A DNA stretch of 64,000 bases from positions 1-64,000 of the IMG/VR virus record IMGVR_UViG_3300031857_016023. One strand, written 5' to 3'. Below are positions 15,810 through 24,935 of this stretch, piece after piece (the first letter of the stretch is position 1; every line of letters begins with the position of its first letter). Source of the DNA: a virus. The notes below the pieces were generated by a model that did not search any database, was not told the DNA's origin, and was given only the letters and a program-made list of their open reading frames with translations. The translations under genes were made by a program, and so were the position numbers.

Positions 15810-17209
15810 ACTTTTAGTCCACCAAAATCACGATTAAATTTATTTTCTCGATTGCCAAATGTATTAATTGGGCCATTATCTTCATCTTGTCCTGAATCGG
15901 TAATGCCTTGTTGTGCTGATTCTTCTACATCATACAAGCGCATCTTAGACCTATCAACACCAACCACAAATCGTTTGAAGGCATTTGGATCAGAGTAACG
16001 ATTTTTCAACTGTTTGACAAGTATCTGATTCAGGCTTTCTAATTCTTCATTTGTAATCAAAGCAAACATGAAGTCAGCAGTTGCAGGCAGACCAAACGAT
16101 TCACTTGTATCTTCCAAACCAGGATCAGAATTCGTAAAACCACTTCTTGTTGTTTGTGTCGCAGAAACAATTGGTAGATTATTTTCTACAGCCAGACCAC
16201 GAAGTTCTTCAGCAATTGATTTAATATAAGTGTAACTGTTCACATTACCGCCAGGTTTGATTCGAGCAGAAGCACAGATGTTAAGATAATCAATAAAGAT
16301 AATATCAGGCTTAAATGATTTCTTCAATGCAAGTTCATTCAGCAAAGCACGAAAATGAAGGGCAGAGGCCGATGCGGTTGGATATTCTTTGATAATTAAT
16401 TTGCCGTGTGTTTTAACTTTGAGTGATTCAAACTTGCGTTCATAATCATTCTTACTCATGGTATGTAGCTCATTGAAATCCACATTCAGCAAGTTCGCAT
16501 CGATTCGTTCTGCAATCTTTTCTTCTGCCATTTCCATGGTAATATACAGAACATTATGACCTTGTGACAAACAACTGCCAGCCATATGACACATAAACAA
16601 TGATTTACCAACACCAGTACCAGCAAGTGCGATATTCAAAGTCTTAACTGGTAAACCACCTTTTGTAATCTTGTTGAAAATATCCAAATCAAAGCGAACA
16701 CGGCTTTCTACACGGTGATAAAAGTCATATCGGTCATCAAAGTCCTGCATATAATCGTGACCAACATTACTGTCAAAAGAAACACCAAGAGCATCACTTA
16801 ATAGCTTTGGTATTTCTCCTTTGCTTCTTTTGGATTGTTTGTCATCTAAGATATGGACAGATTCCATGATGGCATTGTAGATGGCTTTATCTTGGCAAAA
16901 CTTTTCAGTTTGCTCAGTAATCCATGCCAGTTCTACAGTTTCATCTTTGGTTTCTTTGATTGAATTGAGAAGTTCAATCGCTGACTTTACCTGTGGTTCT
17001 GTCAGCGATTTACTTTCGGTGAGATTAATTACAAGGGCTTCGTGTGATGGAAGATTTTTATATTTGTTGGTAAAATCAAAAACTTCTTTAAAAACAATTC
17101 GCTCCGCATCATCACTAAAATAATCAGAACGAATAAAGGGAATTACTTTGCGTGTAAATGCCTCATTGTAAATTAAGTTCTTCAGTATCGTCTGTTCCAG
17201 CCTCGTCAT
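15806..17209 (-). CDS. 41: Replicative DNA helicase, gp41/DnaB family
   Basis: This 467-residue RecA-fold helicase has Walker A GTGVGKS at 197-203 and Walker B IIFIDYLN with D306; ITMEMAEE at about 222-229 and VSATQTTRSG at about 338-347 are the DnaB-family H1a and H3-like motifs. The length is close to T4 gp41 (475). It unwinds the lagging-strand template at the phage fork, loaded with the gp43/45/44/62 machinery encoded further upstream. The N-terminal domain is helical. The chosen ATG lies 47 bases inside the preceding small gene; no closer start has a better ribosome site. Confidence 0.95.
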   Translation of the reverse strand: MTRLEQTILKNLIYNEAFTRKVIPFIRSDYFSDDAERIVFKEVFDFTNKYKNLPSHEALVINLTESKSLTEPQVKSAIELLNSIKETKDETVELAWITEQTEKFCQDKAIYNAIMESVHILDDKQSKRSKGEIPKLLSDALGVSFDSNVGHDYMQDFDDRYDFYHRVESRVRFDLDIFNKITKGGLPVKTLNIALAGTGVGKSLFMCHMAGSCLSQGHNVLYITMEMAEEKIAERIDANLLNVDFNELHTMSKNDYERKFESLKVKTHGKLIIKEYPTASASALHFRALLNELALKKSFKPDIIFIDYLNICASARIKPGGNVNSYTYIKSIAEELRGLAVENNLPIVSATQTTRSGFTNSDPGLEDTSESFGLPATADFMFALITNEELESLNQILVKQLKNRYSDPNAFKRFVVGVDRSKMRLYDVEESAQQGITDSGQDEDNGPINTFGNRENKFNRDFGGLKV

Positions 17210-17516
17210 CTAATTCTTTCTTTTTCAGAATGTTATTATCAAAAATAGACACTAATATGTCACCCATCATTGTATCAAACTTTTTGTTTGATTGCAAGTC
17301 TTTAAATTCAAATTTACCTCCATCATCCAAAAAATAATCAAACTTAATTCTTGGAGGATCTTCTTCTACAACTTCAATTGTACCATAATGATAAACTACT
17401 CCTTCAAATTTTCCTTTTAATATGCGAATAGATGTTACTTTATCAACACCATCCATATCAACGAATCCATAATCTTCGCCTTCAACAGGCCATTTTTTCT
17501 CAGGCCGTAATTTCAT
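17163..17516 (-). CDS. Small conserved phage protein between uvsX and gp41
   Basis: The ATG at 17516 gives 117 residues and has AGGA eight bases upstream inside the end of uvsX; a longer start at 17543 lacks a ribosome site. The protein is mixed beta (YGFVDMDGVDKVTSIRIL, then VVYHYGTIEVVEED) with an acidic tail (DDEAGTDDTEELNLQ), like small single-domain replication accessory proteins. No motif names it. Its position between the recombinase and helicase, overlapping both, implies coupled expression and perhaps a physical partner role. Confidence 0.75.
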   Translation of the reverse strand: MKLRPEKKWPVEGEDYGFVDMDGVDKVTSIRILKGKFEGVVYHYGTIEVVEEDPPRIKFDYFLDDGGKFEFKDLQSNKKFDTMMGDILVSIFDNNILKKKELDDEAGTDDTEELNLQ

Positions 17517-18546
17517 CTTGTTCTTCCTGTATGATAGATCCAAAAGAAATGGAGTATTTTTGTTTAATAAACTCTTTAAACTTCTTATCGTTTAAAATAT
17601 CTTTCCAAAATTCTTTAGTGTTGGTGTCCGATTCACGCAATTTAGCACCAAGTTCTCCGGTCTTTTGGTCAACTTTTGCATACCAACCCGCTGATGGTTT
17701 CTGAACAAAATTACCTTCTAATGCAATTTCTAATAGACCTGAATACCTTTGAATGCCGCCATCAAAAGATACTGTGACAGGAATTTTGGACTTCTCACGC
17801 ACATAGCGAGATTTTTCAACATTGATAATGAAATTATAACCAGTAAGTTCACCAGCAGTTTTCTCTTGTTGGCGACCAAGAATCCAAATGGTATCAGCTG
17901 AGTAATAAGAACCTGTGCCACCACCCACAATATCTTTTGGAAACATACCAATCTCTTTGTATGTGTGATTCACAACAACCATTGGCACATCTTTAATTGT
18001 GAGATGTGGTGTAATCATACGAAACAATGATTTGATTTGCTTAGCACGGGTCATATCTGCAACAGATTTACCTTCAAGCGAATCTTCAACTTCTTTGCGT
18101 GAGGCCAAATTACCAATCGAATCAATGACAATAATCACTTTGTCATCTTTGTCGAGGCCTTGCAGCTGATTCATAATGTCGTGTTTCAGTTCTTCAATGT
18201 CGGTAATTGGCGTATGTAATACTTTATCCATATCGATATTGAATGTTTCAAAGTATTTCTGCGGTGTGCCAAACTCTGAATCATAAAACAAAACAACCGC
18301 ATCTTTATATTTCTTTTGATAAGAAGATGCCATCAAAAGAGCAAACGCTGTTTTAAAGTGTTTAGAAGGGCCTGCCAGCATGGTAAGACCTGGTGTAAGG
18401 CCGCCATCTAATTGACCTGATAGTGCCACATTTATCATTGGCACATCGGTTGGTATCATATCCTTTTCATTAAAGAATTTTGATTTAGCAAGAATAGACG
18501 AATCTTTAATCGTTGTATTCTTTTTCAATTTATCTAATAAACTCAT
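17500..18546 (-). CDS. uvsX: UvsX-type RecA recombinase
   Basis: This 348-residue recombinase has Walker A GPSKHFKT at 59-66, the catalytic Glu in YDSEFG at about 88-93, Walker B VIIVIDSIGNL with D142, and VVNHTYKEIG, which fits the L2-adjacent region. It forms filaments on single-stranded DNA and drives strand exchange and recombination-dependent replication, with UvsY (also in this window) as mediator. I chose the ATG at 18546 because GGAGG lies 11 bases upstream; a longer TTG start at 18567 lies inside the upstream membrane-protein gene. The phage-type Walker A contains Phe before the Lys, as in T4 UvsX (GPSKSFKS). Confidence 0.95.
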   Translation of the reverse strand: MSLLDKLKKNTTIKDSSILAKSKFFNEKDMIPTDVPMINVALSGQLDGGLTPGLTMLAGPSKHFKTAFALLMASSYQKKYKDAVVLFYDSEFGTPQKYFETFNIDMDKVLHTPITDIEELKHDIMNQLQGLDKDDKVIIVIDSIGNLASRKEVEDSLEGKSVADMTRAKQIKSLFRMITPHLTIKDVPMVVVNHTYKEIGMFPKDIVGGGTGSYYSADTIWILGRQQEKTAGELTGYNFIINVEKSRYVREKSKIPVTVSFDGGIQRYSGLLEIALEGNFVQKPSAGWYAKVDQKTGELGAKLRESDTNTKEFWKDILNDKKFKEFIKQKYSISFGSIIQEEQDEITA

Positions 18547-18547
18547 G

Positions 18548-19357
18548 TTAAAATGAACCTCCGTCAAGTCGTGTAATTTTATCTTTAGGTATAATTTCGT
18601 TTGAAGTTGTTTCTAAGTATGATTTAAATGGTACATCATTTTCAGGCTGATTGTCAAGCTTTTCATCTAAAATAGATTTATCTTTACCAATATGTCTGCG
18701 GTATGATTCTTGAGCTGCAATCAATAATAGAATGGCAAGTGGGTCAAATACGATGATAATTGTAATGATGACCGCTCTTACAGCTTTATCTATGAATGAT
18801 GGATCTTCTTTATCATAGAACATTTCGGCGATATATTTGATGGGACCAATTTCTGCTGCCAATTTGTTTTCTTCTGCCATCAGAGGCAATTTTTCTTGTG
18901 ACAACTTTTTTAGTTCTGCTTGAGCAGCACGAATGTCACGGTCAACTCTAGCACTTGTTTTTTCAGGATCAGATGCTTGTTTAAGCAAATAATCTAATCT
19001 ATCTTTAGCAATTTTTTCTTGAGCCTCAATAGTTCGTAATTGAACGGAATTAGCACCAAGAGTTACATTAGATTCTAAATGAGCTTTTGAAAGATAACCA
19101 AAAATACCCATTGATGTGATTATCATTAACAAAACAACCGCAGCACTAAAATAATATTTCATTATCTTTGCTGTTGTGTGCCAATTATTGTAAACCCACG
19201 ATACAGTAACGAGTTTAGCAATCTCTAATACTGCACCCATAATGATAATTGGCCAAAAAGAACCAGGAAATATTTGTGCTAAACCAATCACAGAATAAAA
19301 TGCAGCAATGGCAGAAAGTGCCAAAGCAGTAATAAGTGGAAAAATAACTTGTATCAT
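18548..19357 (-). CDS. Membrane protein with four TM segments and a coiled-coil loop
   Basis: The ATG at 19357 overlaps the stop of gp43 (ATGA) with GAGG about ten bases upstream, giving 269 residues. Hydrophobic segments lie at about 5-27, 34-54, 70-90 and 192-215. The 100-residue loop between the third and fourth is charged and helical (RTIEAQEKIAKDRLDYLL, AAQAELKKLSQEKLPLMAEE) and probably forms a coiled coil. The acidic tail faces one side. It resembles phage inner-membrane proteins of unknown role that occur in replication clusters. It could anchor replication to the membrane or block superinfection; neither is shown. Confidence 0.8.
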   Translation of the reverse strand: MIQVIFPLITALALSAIAAFYSVIGLAQIFPGSFWPIIIMGAVLEIAKLVTVSWVYNNWHTTAKIMKYYFSAAVVLLMIITSMGIFGYLSKAHLESNVTLGANSVQLRTIEAQEKIAKDRLDYLLKQASDPEKTSARVDRDIRAAQAELKKLSQEKLPLMAEENKLAAEIGPIKYIAEMFYDKEDPSFIDKAVRAVIITIIIVFDPLAILLLIAAQESYRRHIGKDKSILDEKLDNQPENDVPFKSYLETTSNEIIPKDKITRLDGGSF

Positions 19358-21888
19358 CCGAAAAAGTCCTCGATTGAATTTTGTTTTTCTGTTTTCCAAC
19401 CCATGCAATCTAAGACTACACGGATTGGTTCTAAGAAGGCTTTGTCAAACTGCATATCATAATCGATAAATTCTTGTAAATCTAATTCTTTTGGCAATCG
19501 TTGTGGAAAACTAATCACCGTATCTTTAACTGGATTTGGCATTTTAAGATATGCAAACTTTAACTTTTCGCCTTCTTGTATCATAGGATACTTATTCTCC
19601 AGTCCTAGACGCTTTACATGAAAATTGTAAAGAATTGCGCCTTTGACATGAATTGGTGTACCTTTTTTGTACAATGTTACTGAATCAGAATATTGTGCGA
19701 TGCCATTACACCCTCTTGGTGATGAAATATCTTCTGGAGGCAATTTCATAAATTGTGATTTGAAATCATCGATAAACGCATGTACATCTTCTTCGGTGCC
19801 CATCATCATCAGATTTAAAACTTTTTTCATCTTTTCACGGATAACAGATGGTGTAGATGACTTCACCATTTCTAAACCCATCACTTTGAGTTTTGGTTCT
19901 TTATATACAACACCTTCGTTGTTATACACATTCAGCGCATAGCGTTTCTTGGCAGTCCACAAACCTTTGTCTGCCAAAGCTTCACGTTTCATAATCATTT
20001 TTTGAGAATGTGCGTGGACATATTCAGCAAGCTCTTGATAACTTTCGTCAATAAACGGTTGTATTTTATCTTCACAGACCTTGTCCATGAAGGTGATGAT
20101 TGAATTAGTGTCCGTCTTTTCTTTATACACTTTATCAACGAGTTCACCAAGACGTAGGTAAATCGAATCTGTATCTGAGGCGATAACATAATCTTTTTCC
20201 GTTTTCAATAATTTGTTCATAAACTGATTGAGTTTTTTCTCAATCCAACGAATACTTAATTGGCCTGCTTGTGTAACTGCCAATGCCTGACGCAAATCAT
20301 AGAAACGAAAATACTGTGAGCCTAGAGCACCGTAAGCGGAGTTTAGTGAAACCTTCTTTGCAAGTTGTAGATTATTATAACGAGCAATTAGTTTATCTAA
20401 TTCTGCTTTCTTTTTAGCGTCAGTTTCAACTTGATAATCTTGTTGTGCCTTAATCATTAACTTCTTAAACTTCTTACGATCCTCATACATTTCTTCCATC
20501 ATTGTAGGAAGAAAACCTTTTTTCTTTGTAGTGAAATATTGGCCGTTTGGTGTCAATGTAACACCATCTAGTTTGCTTGTATCAACTTTCTTATCAAGCA
20601 TCTTATCAACACTTACACCATCAGAGATGATACGCCGCATTTCAAGTGTGTATTCGTGAGGTTCAATAATAGTTTCTGGTGAAATGTTATACTGAATCAA
20701 TAAGTGTGGATAAAGCGAGTTCAAGTCAAACGATGCAACCCAATCGTGCTTGCCAACTTGTGGTTCTTTTACATATGCACCTTCAAATGCAGAATCTTTT
20801 TCTTTGCGTTCTTTTGGCGGAACAATAATCTTTTGTTCCATCAGATAACAATTAATCAAAGAATCCCACATACGAGTTTGAGCAAATACATCCTCAAAGT
20901 TCGTTTTTGTATCATAGGCCAGAGTTGCAGCCAATTCAATTAACTTCAACTTATCTTCCAAATCTACGATAAGTTCTACGTCTTTAATGTTATACTCAAT
21001 AAACTTTTGATAATTGAGTTTATAGAGTTGATGTAGATTATCGTATTCAGAATAATCTAATTTGTTTGTGCCAAGTTCTACTGAGGCAATATGATCAAGC
21101 TTGTATGATTCCTGTGACTTACCTGCAGGAGCATACCAGCGGTATAACTCAATATAATCAAGACAAGAAATGCCGAAAATCTCATATGTTATCTGCTTTT
21201 TACCTTTAATAATCTTTTCACGTTCTGCTATATTATTCCATGGCGAAAGTTTCTTAGTCAAATCTGGCCCAAGAATCCGCTGCATACGATTGTGTAGATA
21301 GGGAATATCAAAGAACTTAATATTCCAACCAGACATAATATCTGGTGTATTCGCTTCCCAATCCATCAGAAAGGTTTTAAGAAGGGTATATTCGTCTTGG
21401 CACTTAATATAGTCAACATCATCACGGGTATTGTCAAAATCCCCGCATCCGTAAACGCTTAACCTTTTATTTAGTCTTTTCACAGCTACGGCGGTCACCG
21501 GTTCGCTGGCGGTCGCTGGGTCCGGGAACCCGTTTTCAGACCCCACCTCAATGTCGATGATAGCTATGTCGAGGTCTTTAATGTCCCAATCTATGACCCC
21601 CTTTTGAGTGTCGGCAATATAGGCATACTCGAGCCTGGTGTTGCCAAACATCTTAAAGTTTTGAACTTCTTCGTACCTCTTGATGAACTCTTTAGCCTCC
21701 CTGATCGAGCCAAACGATTTAGGCTCAAGCACATCTCCTTGCAAAGAACGCCATTCGGTATTCTTGTTCGTAGGAAAATACAAAGTCGGAGAGTATTCGA
21801 TCTTCTGTTTTACTCTCCGACCATTGTTGAGGCCTCGGTACATAATGTAGTTACCGAAGCATAGAACGTGTGTGTAATACTTACTCAT
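19354..21888 (-). CDS. 43: Family B DNA polymerase, gp43
   Basis: This intact 844-residue polymerase has all key motifs: Exo I DIE at 112-114, Exo II SGWNIKFFDIPYL at 186-198, Exo III YNIKD at 299-303, motif A DLNSLYP from D388, motif B KKVSLNSAYG ending at 520 and motif C DTDS at 572-575. The C-terminal end EDFFG is like the clamp-binding peptide of T4 gp43. It is slightly shorter than T4 (898) and not split by introns. The first roughly 150 codons have markedly higher GC and GC-ending codons than the rest (see findings). It acts with the gp45 clamp and gp44/62 loader encoded upstream. Confidence 0.97.
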   Translation of the reverse strand: MSKYYTHVLCFGNYIMYRGLNNGRRVKQKIEYSPTLYFPTNKNTEWRSLQGDVLEPKSFGSIREAKEFIKRYEEVQNFKMFGNTRLEYAYIADTQKGVIDWDIKDLDIAIIDIEVGSENGFPDPATASEPVTAVAVKRLNKRLSVYGCGDFDNTRDDVDYIKCQDEYTLLKTFLMDWEANTPDIMSGWNIKFFDIPYLHNRMQRILGPDLTKKLSPWNNIAEREKIIKGKKQITYEIFGISCLDYIELYRWYAPAGKSQESYKLDHIASVELGTNKLDYSEYDNLHQLYKLNYQKFIEYNIKDVELIVDLEDKLKLIELAATLAYDTKTNFEDVFAQTRMWDSLINCYLMEQKIIVPPKERKEKDSAFEGAYVKEPQVGKHDWVASFDLNSLYPHLLIQYNISPETIIEPHEYTLEMRRIISDGVSVDKMLDKKVDTSKLDGVTLTPNGQYFTTKKKGFLPTMMEEMYEDRKKFKKLMIKAQQDYQVETDAKKKAELDKLIARYNNLQLAKKVSLNSAYGALGSQYFRFYDLRQALAVTQAGQLSIRWIEKKLNQFMNKLLKTEKDYVIASDTDSIYLRLGELVDKVYKEKTDTNSIITFMDKVCEDKIQPFIDESYQELAEYVHAHSQKMIMKREALADKGLWTAKKRYALNVYNNEGVVYKEPKLKVMGLEMVKSSTPSVIREKMKKVLNLMMMGTEEDVHAFIDDFKSQFMKLPPEDISSPRGCNGIAQYSDSVTLYKKGTPIHVKGAILYNFHVKRLGLENKYPMIQEGEKLKFAYLKMPNPVKDTVISFPQRLPKELDLQEFIDYDMQFDKAFLEPIRVVLDCMGWKTEKQNSIEDFFG

Positions 21889-22224
21889 TCATTTTTTTGT
21901 TTTCTTTGAAACTTTCTGTGGCTTTGTTTCTGCAATTTCAATGCTAGAATTAGGTGTCTTATCCCACATTAATTTATTGTATTGAGCTTCAAGTGTTTCA
22001 TTGGGTGTGGTAATACACAAAATGTCTGACATATTAAATTTAATGCCTGTATCAAATTCTAGTGTATACTCCAAGAAAGGAGCAAAGCCCAATTGCAAAC
22101 CTTCTTTAATTACCTGTTGAAGAACTTGAACAGGTGCTTTTACAATAATTGTTTTGTCATCAACGCAATCGACTTGAGCAAGAATTGTTTGATTGGTTCT
22201 AAAAGTAACTAATTTGTTTTTCAT
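21889..22224 (-). CDS. Sm-like (LSm) fold phage protein
   Basis: This 111-residue protein has the five-strand pattern LVTFRTNQTILAQVDCVDD, TIIVKAPVQVLQQ, LGFAPFLEY and DILCITTPNETLEAQYNKLM. I recognise it from small phage proteins with an Sm-like fold that may bind RNA or form rings. A lysine-rich tail (KPQKVSKKTKK) follows. The start overlaps the previous stop (ATGA), with GGAG eight bases upstream. A second protein with the same plan lies at 46137. RNA binding is inferred from the fold. Confidence 0.66.
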   Translation of the reverse strand: MKNKLVTFRTNQTILAQVDCVDDKTIIVKAPVQVLQQVIKEGLQLGFAPFLEYTLEFDTGIKFNMSDILCITTPNETLEAQYNKLMWDKTPNSSIEIAETKPQKVSKKTKK

Positions 22225-22439
22225 ATTTTAATCTCCGCAGATAAAACTCCGATTGTAATCCATCTTTTAGGGAACAGCATTTCTCTACCTTGAAAATCCT
22301 TCATATCATAGTTGGGGTCTTGTACCCAACCAACAACTTCAACTTGATTATCAAAATCACGAAGCACCAAGTCATACTTCTCAGCTCTTGGCATTTTATG
22401 TTCAATGGCAAGTTTTTTAGCAAGTTCACGCAGATTCAT
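22221..22439 (-). CDS. Small uncharacterised phage protein
   Basis: This 72-residue protein starts with a helix (NLRELAKKLAIEHKMPRAEK) and ends in strands (EVVGWVQDPNYDMKDFQG, WITIGVL). The start ATG overlaps the previous stop, with AAGGA upstream, and the end overlaps the next start, so it is tightly coupled. No function can be given. Confidence 0.68.
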   Translation of the reverse strand: MNLRELAKKLAIEHKMPRAEKYDLVLRDFDNQVEVVGWVQDPNYDMKDFQGREMLFPKRWITIGVLSAEIKI

Positions 22440-23083
22440 TTTGTTTCCTTAAAGTCATAAAAAAAGTCATTGTTGTTTCGTGCAGAGTGTTTACTAAATT
22501 GCTCTACTGAATACAACTTTGTTGCTATTTTAAAATCTGGCATTTTAAATTCAGGTACTGTCAAAGAAGAATCAAAGAACAATGTTTTATTATTTGGCTG
22601 TGCGGCGAACTGACCGTTGTCCATCTTAATAAAATTATAACTCTTATGTTCTTCTACTGTTTCAGAAAATCCTGTATTCAAATAACCAGGGTCGTTTTGG
22701 CAAAAGTCAACGGTAAACATATATTGACCAAACTGCCACTTTCTATCTTTGTCTAAGAATTTACACTTCAATAACCGAAGATTATCTTTTTCAATGATAG
22801 TAACATTATAACTCAAACAGTCCCATATTTGCAAGTAATCCAAAGGTAAAGTTGCGTTTTTGAGGTCTGTTTGCCTTGATACAAAGGCATGGAGTGGAAG
22901 TTTATCGTATAGGGCACCGTAGTTTGGTAACAGCACCTCTATACGAAAGGCTTGATTCTTAATACACTTCAATGTCATCCATATACAAGGTTCATATTCG
23001 CCATGTCCTTTTTCAAAGTCATAGAGAAACTCCTTCTTTACGAAGCATTGTATTGGTGGCAAATTGTGAACAAGGAAAGCCAT
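22436..23083 (-). CDS. Uncharacterised T4-like phage protein
   Basis: This 215-residue protein is beta-rich and has no signal peptide or membrane segment. The block LPNYGALYDKLPLHAFVSR at about 51-69 and WDCLSYNVTIIEKDNLRLLK at about 87-106 look conserved in T4-like aquatic phages by memory. The C-terminus carries an aromatic and Asn-rich tail (HSARNNNDFFYDFKETK). It sits between rubrerythrin and the gp43 cluster; its function is unknown. Confidence 0.7.
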   Translation of the reverse strand: MAFLVHNLPPIQCFVKKEFLYDFEKGHGEYEPCIWMTLKCIKNQAFRIEVLLPNYGALYDKLPLHAFVSRQTDLKNATLPLDYLQIWDCLSYNVTIIEKDNLRLLKCKFLDKDRKWQFGQYMFTVDFCQNDPGYLNTGFSETVEEHKSYNFIKMDNGQFAAQPNNKTLFFDSSLTVPEFKMPDFKIATKLYSVEQFSKHSARNNNDFFYDFKETK

Positions 23084-23086
23084 ATT

Positions 23087-23521
23087 TTATTTGTTTTCTG
23101 CTTGATAAGTTTCTAAAGTTTTTTTGAATTTACCTGCATGTGAACGCTCAGCTTTAGCAAGAGTTTCAAACCAATCTGCAATCTCATCAAAGCCCTCATC
23201 ACGAGCAGTTTTAGCCATACCAGGATACATGTCGGTATATTCATGTGTTTCACCTTCGATGGCAGATTTCAATGCTTCTTCAACAGAATGTACTTGCTCT
23301 CCTGTTGCTGGATCACCTGCACCACCTTTAAGTAAATATTCCATATGTCCGTGAGCATGGCCTGTTTCACCTTCAGCCGTATTACGAAATACATTCGCAA
23401 CTTCTGGTGCACCTTCTACATCGGCCATATTTGCGAAATACAAATAACGGCGGTTTGCCATTGATTCACCTGCAAATGCTTCTTTCAAACACTCAGCGGT
23501 TTTTGTTCCTGCGAGTTTCAT
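23087..23521 (-). CDS. Rubrerythrin (diiron ferritin-like domain only)
   Basis: This 144-residue ferritin-like protein has the rubrerythrin diiron ligand set: E19 in AGES, E52/H55 in EGETGHAH, E91/E94 in EGETHEY and E125/H128 in AERSHA. Classical rubrerythrin continues with a C-terminal rubredoxin domain with CxxC pairs; that is absent, so this is the erythrin-type form. Such enzymes reduce hydrogen peroxide in the cytoplasm, protecting metal centres and DNA. A strong ribosome site (AAAGGAGAGTAACA before the ATG) suggests high expression. The gene overlaps the end of the AbrB-like gene by 29 bases. It is probably an auxiliary gene of bacterial origin. Confidence 0.92.
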   Translation of the reverse strand: MKLAGTKTAECLKEAFAGESMANRRYLYFANMADVEGAPEVANVFRNTAEGETGHAHGHMEYLLKGGAGDPATGEQVHSVEEALKSAIEGETHEYTDMYPGMAKTARDEGFDEIADWFETLAKAERSHAGKFKKTLETYQAENK

Positions 23522-23693
23522 TGTTACTCTCCTTTGTTAAATTTTTAATAACTACTGATTTACCTACTATTTCATAATCCAATTTGTCACCAACATTCCA
23601 ATCTAATTCTTTTACCATTTCTTCTGGCAATTCTAAAATTGCATCACCAAAACAATCTAGTGCTAATACTTTAGCTTCATATGTCTTTGACAT
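23493..23693 (-). CDS. AbrB/MazE-like DNA-binding protein
   Basis: This 66-residue protein matches the SpoVT-AbrB swapped-hairpin fold: VLALDCFGDAILELPEEMVK, then ELDWNVGDKLDYEIVGKSVV. These proteins dimerise and bind DNA as transition regulators or as antitoxins. No toxin gene is next to it, so an orphan regulator is more likely. GAGG lies about six bases before the ATG. It overlaps both dCMP deaminase upstream and rubrerythrin downstream. Confidence 0.78.
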   Translation of the reverse strand: MSKTYEAKVLALDCFGDAILELPEEMVKELDWNVGDKLDYEIVGKSVVIKNLTKESNNETRRNKNR

Positions 23694-24117
23694 GATTCAC
23701 CTCTATTTTGCATTGATTGAGAAAGTTTAAACCTTCTTCACTTCTATAATGACTACGAAAATAAAACCTTTTAATGCCTGCTTGATGAATGAGTTTAGCG
23801 CAGTCTAAACACGGCGCATGAGTACAAATCATATCAGCCCCATCGGTTGAATTGGTCGACCGAGCTACTTTAGCAATTGCATTTGTTTCAGCATGTAATA
23901 CTTCAGGTCTAGTTTTTAATATTTGGCCGCCATCTTCATGTTGCTCTATCAATTCTTCACAATTATTATCCCAACCACTTGGCATTCCATTATAACCAAT
24001 GCCAATGATAGTATTATCTTTTACAATTACACAGCCAACTTGCAAGCGTTTAGCAGAAGATAGGTGTGCATAAACTTCTGCGGCTTTTAAGTGTGCTTTG
24101 ATAAATTTTTCTTTCAT
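23677..24117 (-). CDS. cd: dCMP deaminase
   Basis: This 146-residue zinc deaminase has VGCVIVKDNTIIGIGYNG at 27-44, the catalytic HAE at 75-77 and PCLDC at 102-106, whose Cys residues complete the zinc site. It converts dCMP to dUMP, feeding thymidylate synthesis for phage DNA. It is shorter than T4 Cd (193) and lacks an obvious extra zinc-binding insert. It overlaps the DUF4422 gene upstream by four bases and the AbrB-like gene downstream. Confidence 0.92.
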   Translation of the reverse strand: MKEKFIKAHLKAAEVYAHLSSAKRLQVGCVIVKDNTIIGIGYNGMPSGWDNNCEELIEQHEDGGQILKTRPEVLHAETNAIAKVARSTNSTDGADMICTHAPCLDCAKLIHQAGIKRFYFRSHYRSEEGLNFLNQCKIEVNHVKDI

Positions 24118-24935
24118 TGTAACACTACCAAAGGAACCTGTATTCGTTTTAATGAATTAGCATAAACAAAGAATGGAAAAAATCTTTCGCCTAAAAATCC
24201 TGGGTATCTCCAAGGATGAATTTCAGATGTTGTTTGAACTATTGGATAAACGTCTTTACAGTTTTTCCAAATATATTCCAATATAGAAAATAATTCATTT
24301 GCATAACGAACAAATAAATCACGCCTCATAATATATGTTGTTTCAAAATTAATTATATTGTTATGTGTAAACCATGTCATATGTTGACGATATTGTGGAT
24401 ATAAATGCACAATTGCATCTTTAAAAAGATTCCAATATTCTATAGGTTCATACATTAAATATTGTTGTTCAACTGAATAAGGTAATGCAATGGAATGATT
24501 TGTCAACACTTCAGCTGTCTGTAAATATTCTAATGCTAAATCTTTTTCTTCGTCTGTGCCAAATAAACTAGCAACTTGTTGATCAGCTTGTACTTGAATT
24601 TTTGCTATATTCTTTTCAGCTTTACGATCCAACAGTAGATAACGGCGATAAGTTGTACAACCAACATAATCGTGTGTACAATTTTTCATCATCCAATATT
24701 CTGTTGCTTGTTGACCTAATGCACGGAGAAATTGATCTTCTGTACAACCATGATAATGTAATTGAAATTTGTGTATATCTTCTTTGCTTCTGTTTACATT
24801 CGTAAATGGTTTGGATTCATCAGGTGATTGCCAAGAAAAAGGTTCTAAACCTCCTGCATAAGTTGGAACAATCCATTTAGAATTCCAATTGAATGGAAAA
24901 TCCTTATGAAAATGCGAATACATTACTAAGGACAT
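24114..24935 (-). CDS. DUF4422-type glycosyltransferase
   Basis: This 273-residue protein resembles capsule-type DUF4422 transferases: HDYVGCTTYRRYLLLDRKAE at about 88-107 corresponds to the family's YR-containing block, TTYIMRRDLFVRYANELFS at about 197-215 to the acceptor-side helix, and RYPGFLGERFFPFFVYA at about 244-260 to the C-terminal signature. It would add a hexose in the cytoplasm. It is isolated from the two glycan islands. The start overlaps the stop of a short gene (TAATG). Confidence 0.8.
   Translation of the reverse strand: MSLVMYSHFHKDFPFNWNSKWIVPTYAGGLEPFSWQSPDESKPFTNVNRSKEDIHKFQLHYHGCTEDQFLRALGQQATEYWMMKNCTHDYVGCTTYRRYLLLDRKAEKNIAKIQVQADQQVASLFGTDEEKDLALEYLQTAEVLTNHSIALPYSVEQQYLMYEPIEYWNLFKDAIVHLYPQYRQHMTWFTHNNIINFETTYIMRRDLFVRYANELFSILEYIWKNCKDVYPIVQTTSEIHPWRYPGFLGERFFPFFVYANSLKRIQVPLVVLQ

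Noticed and set aside
23493-23693. A toxin-antitoxin pair built on the AbrB/MazE-like protein
   Set aside because: The neighbours are dCMP deaminase and rubrerythrin; no MazF-like or other toxin frame is present.
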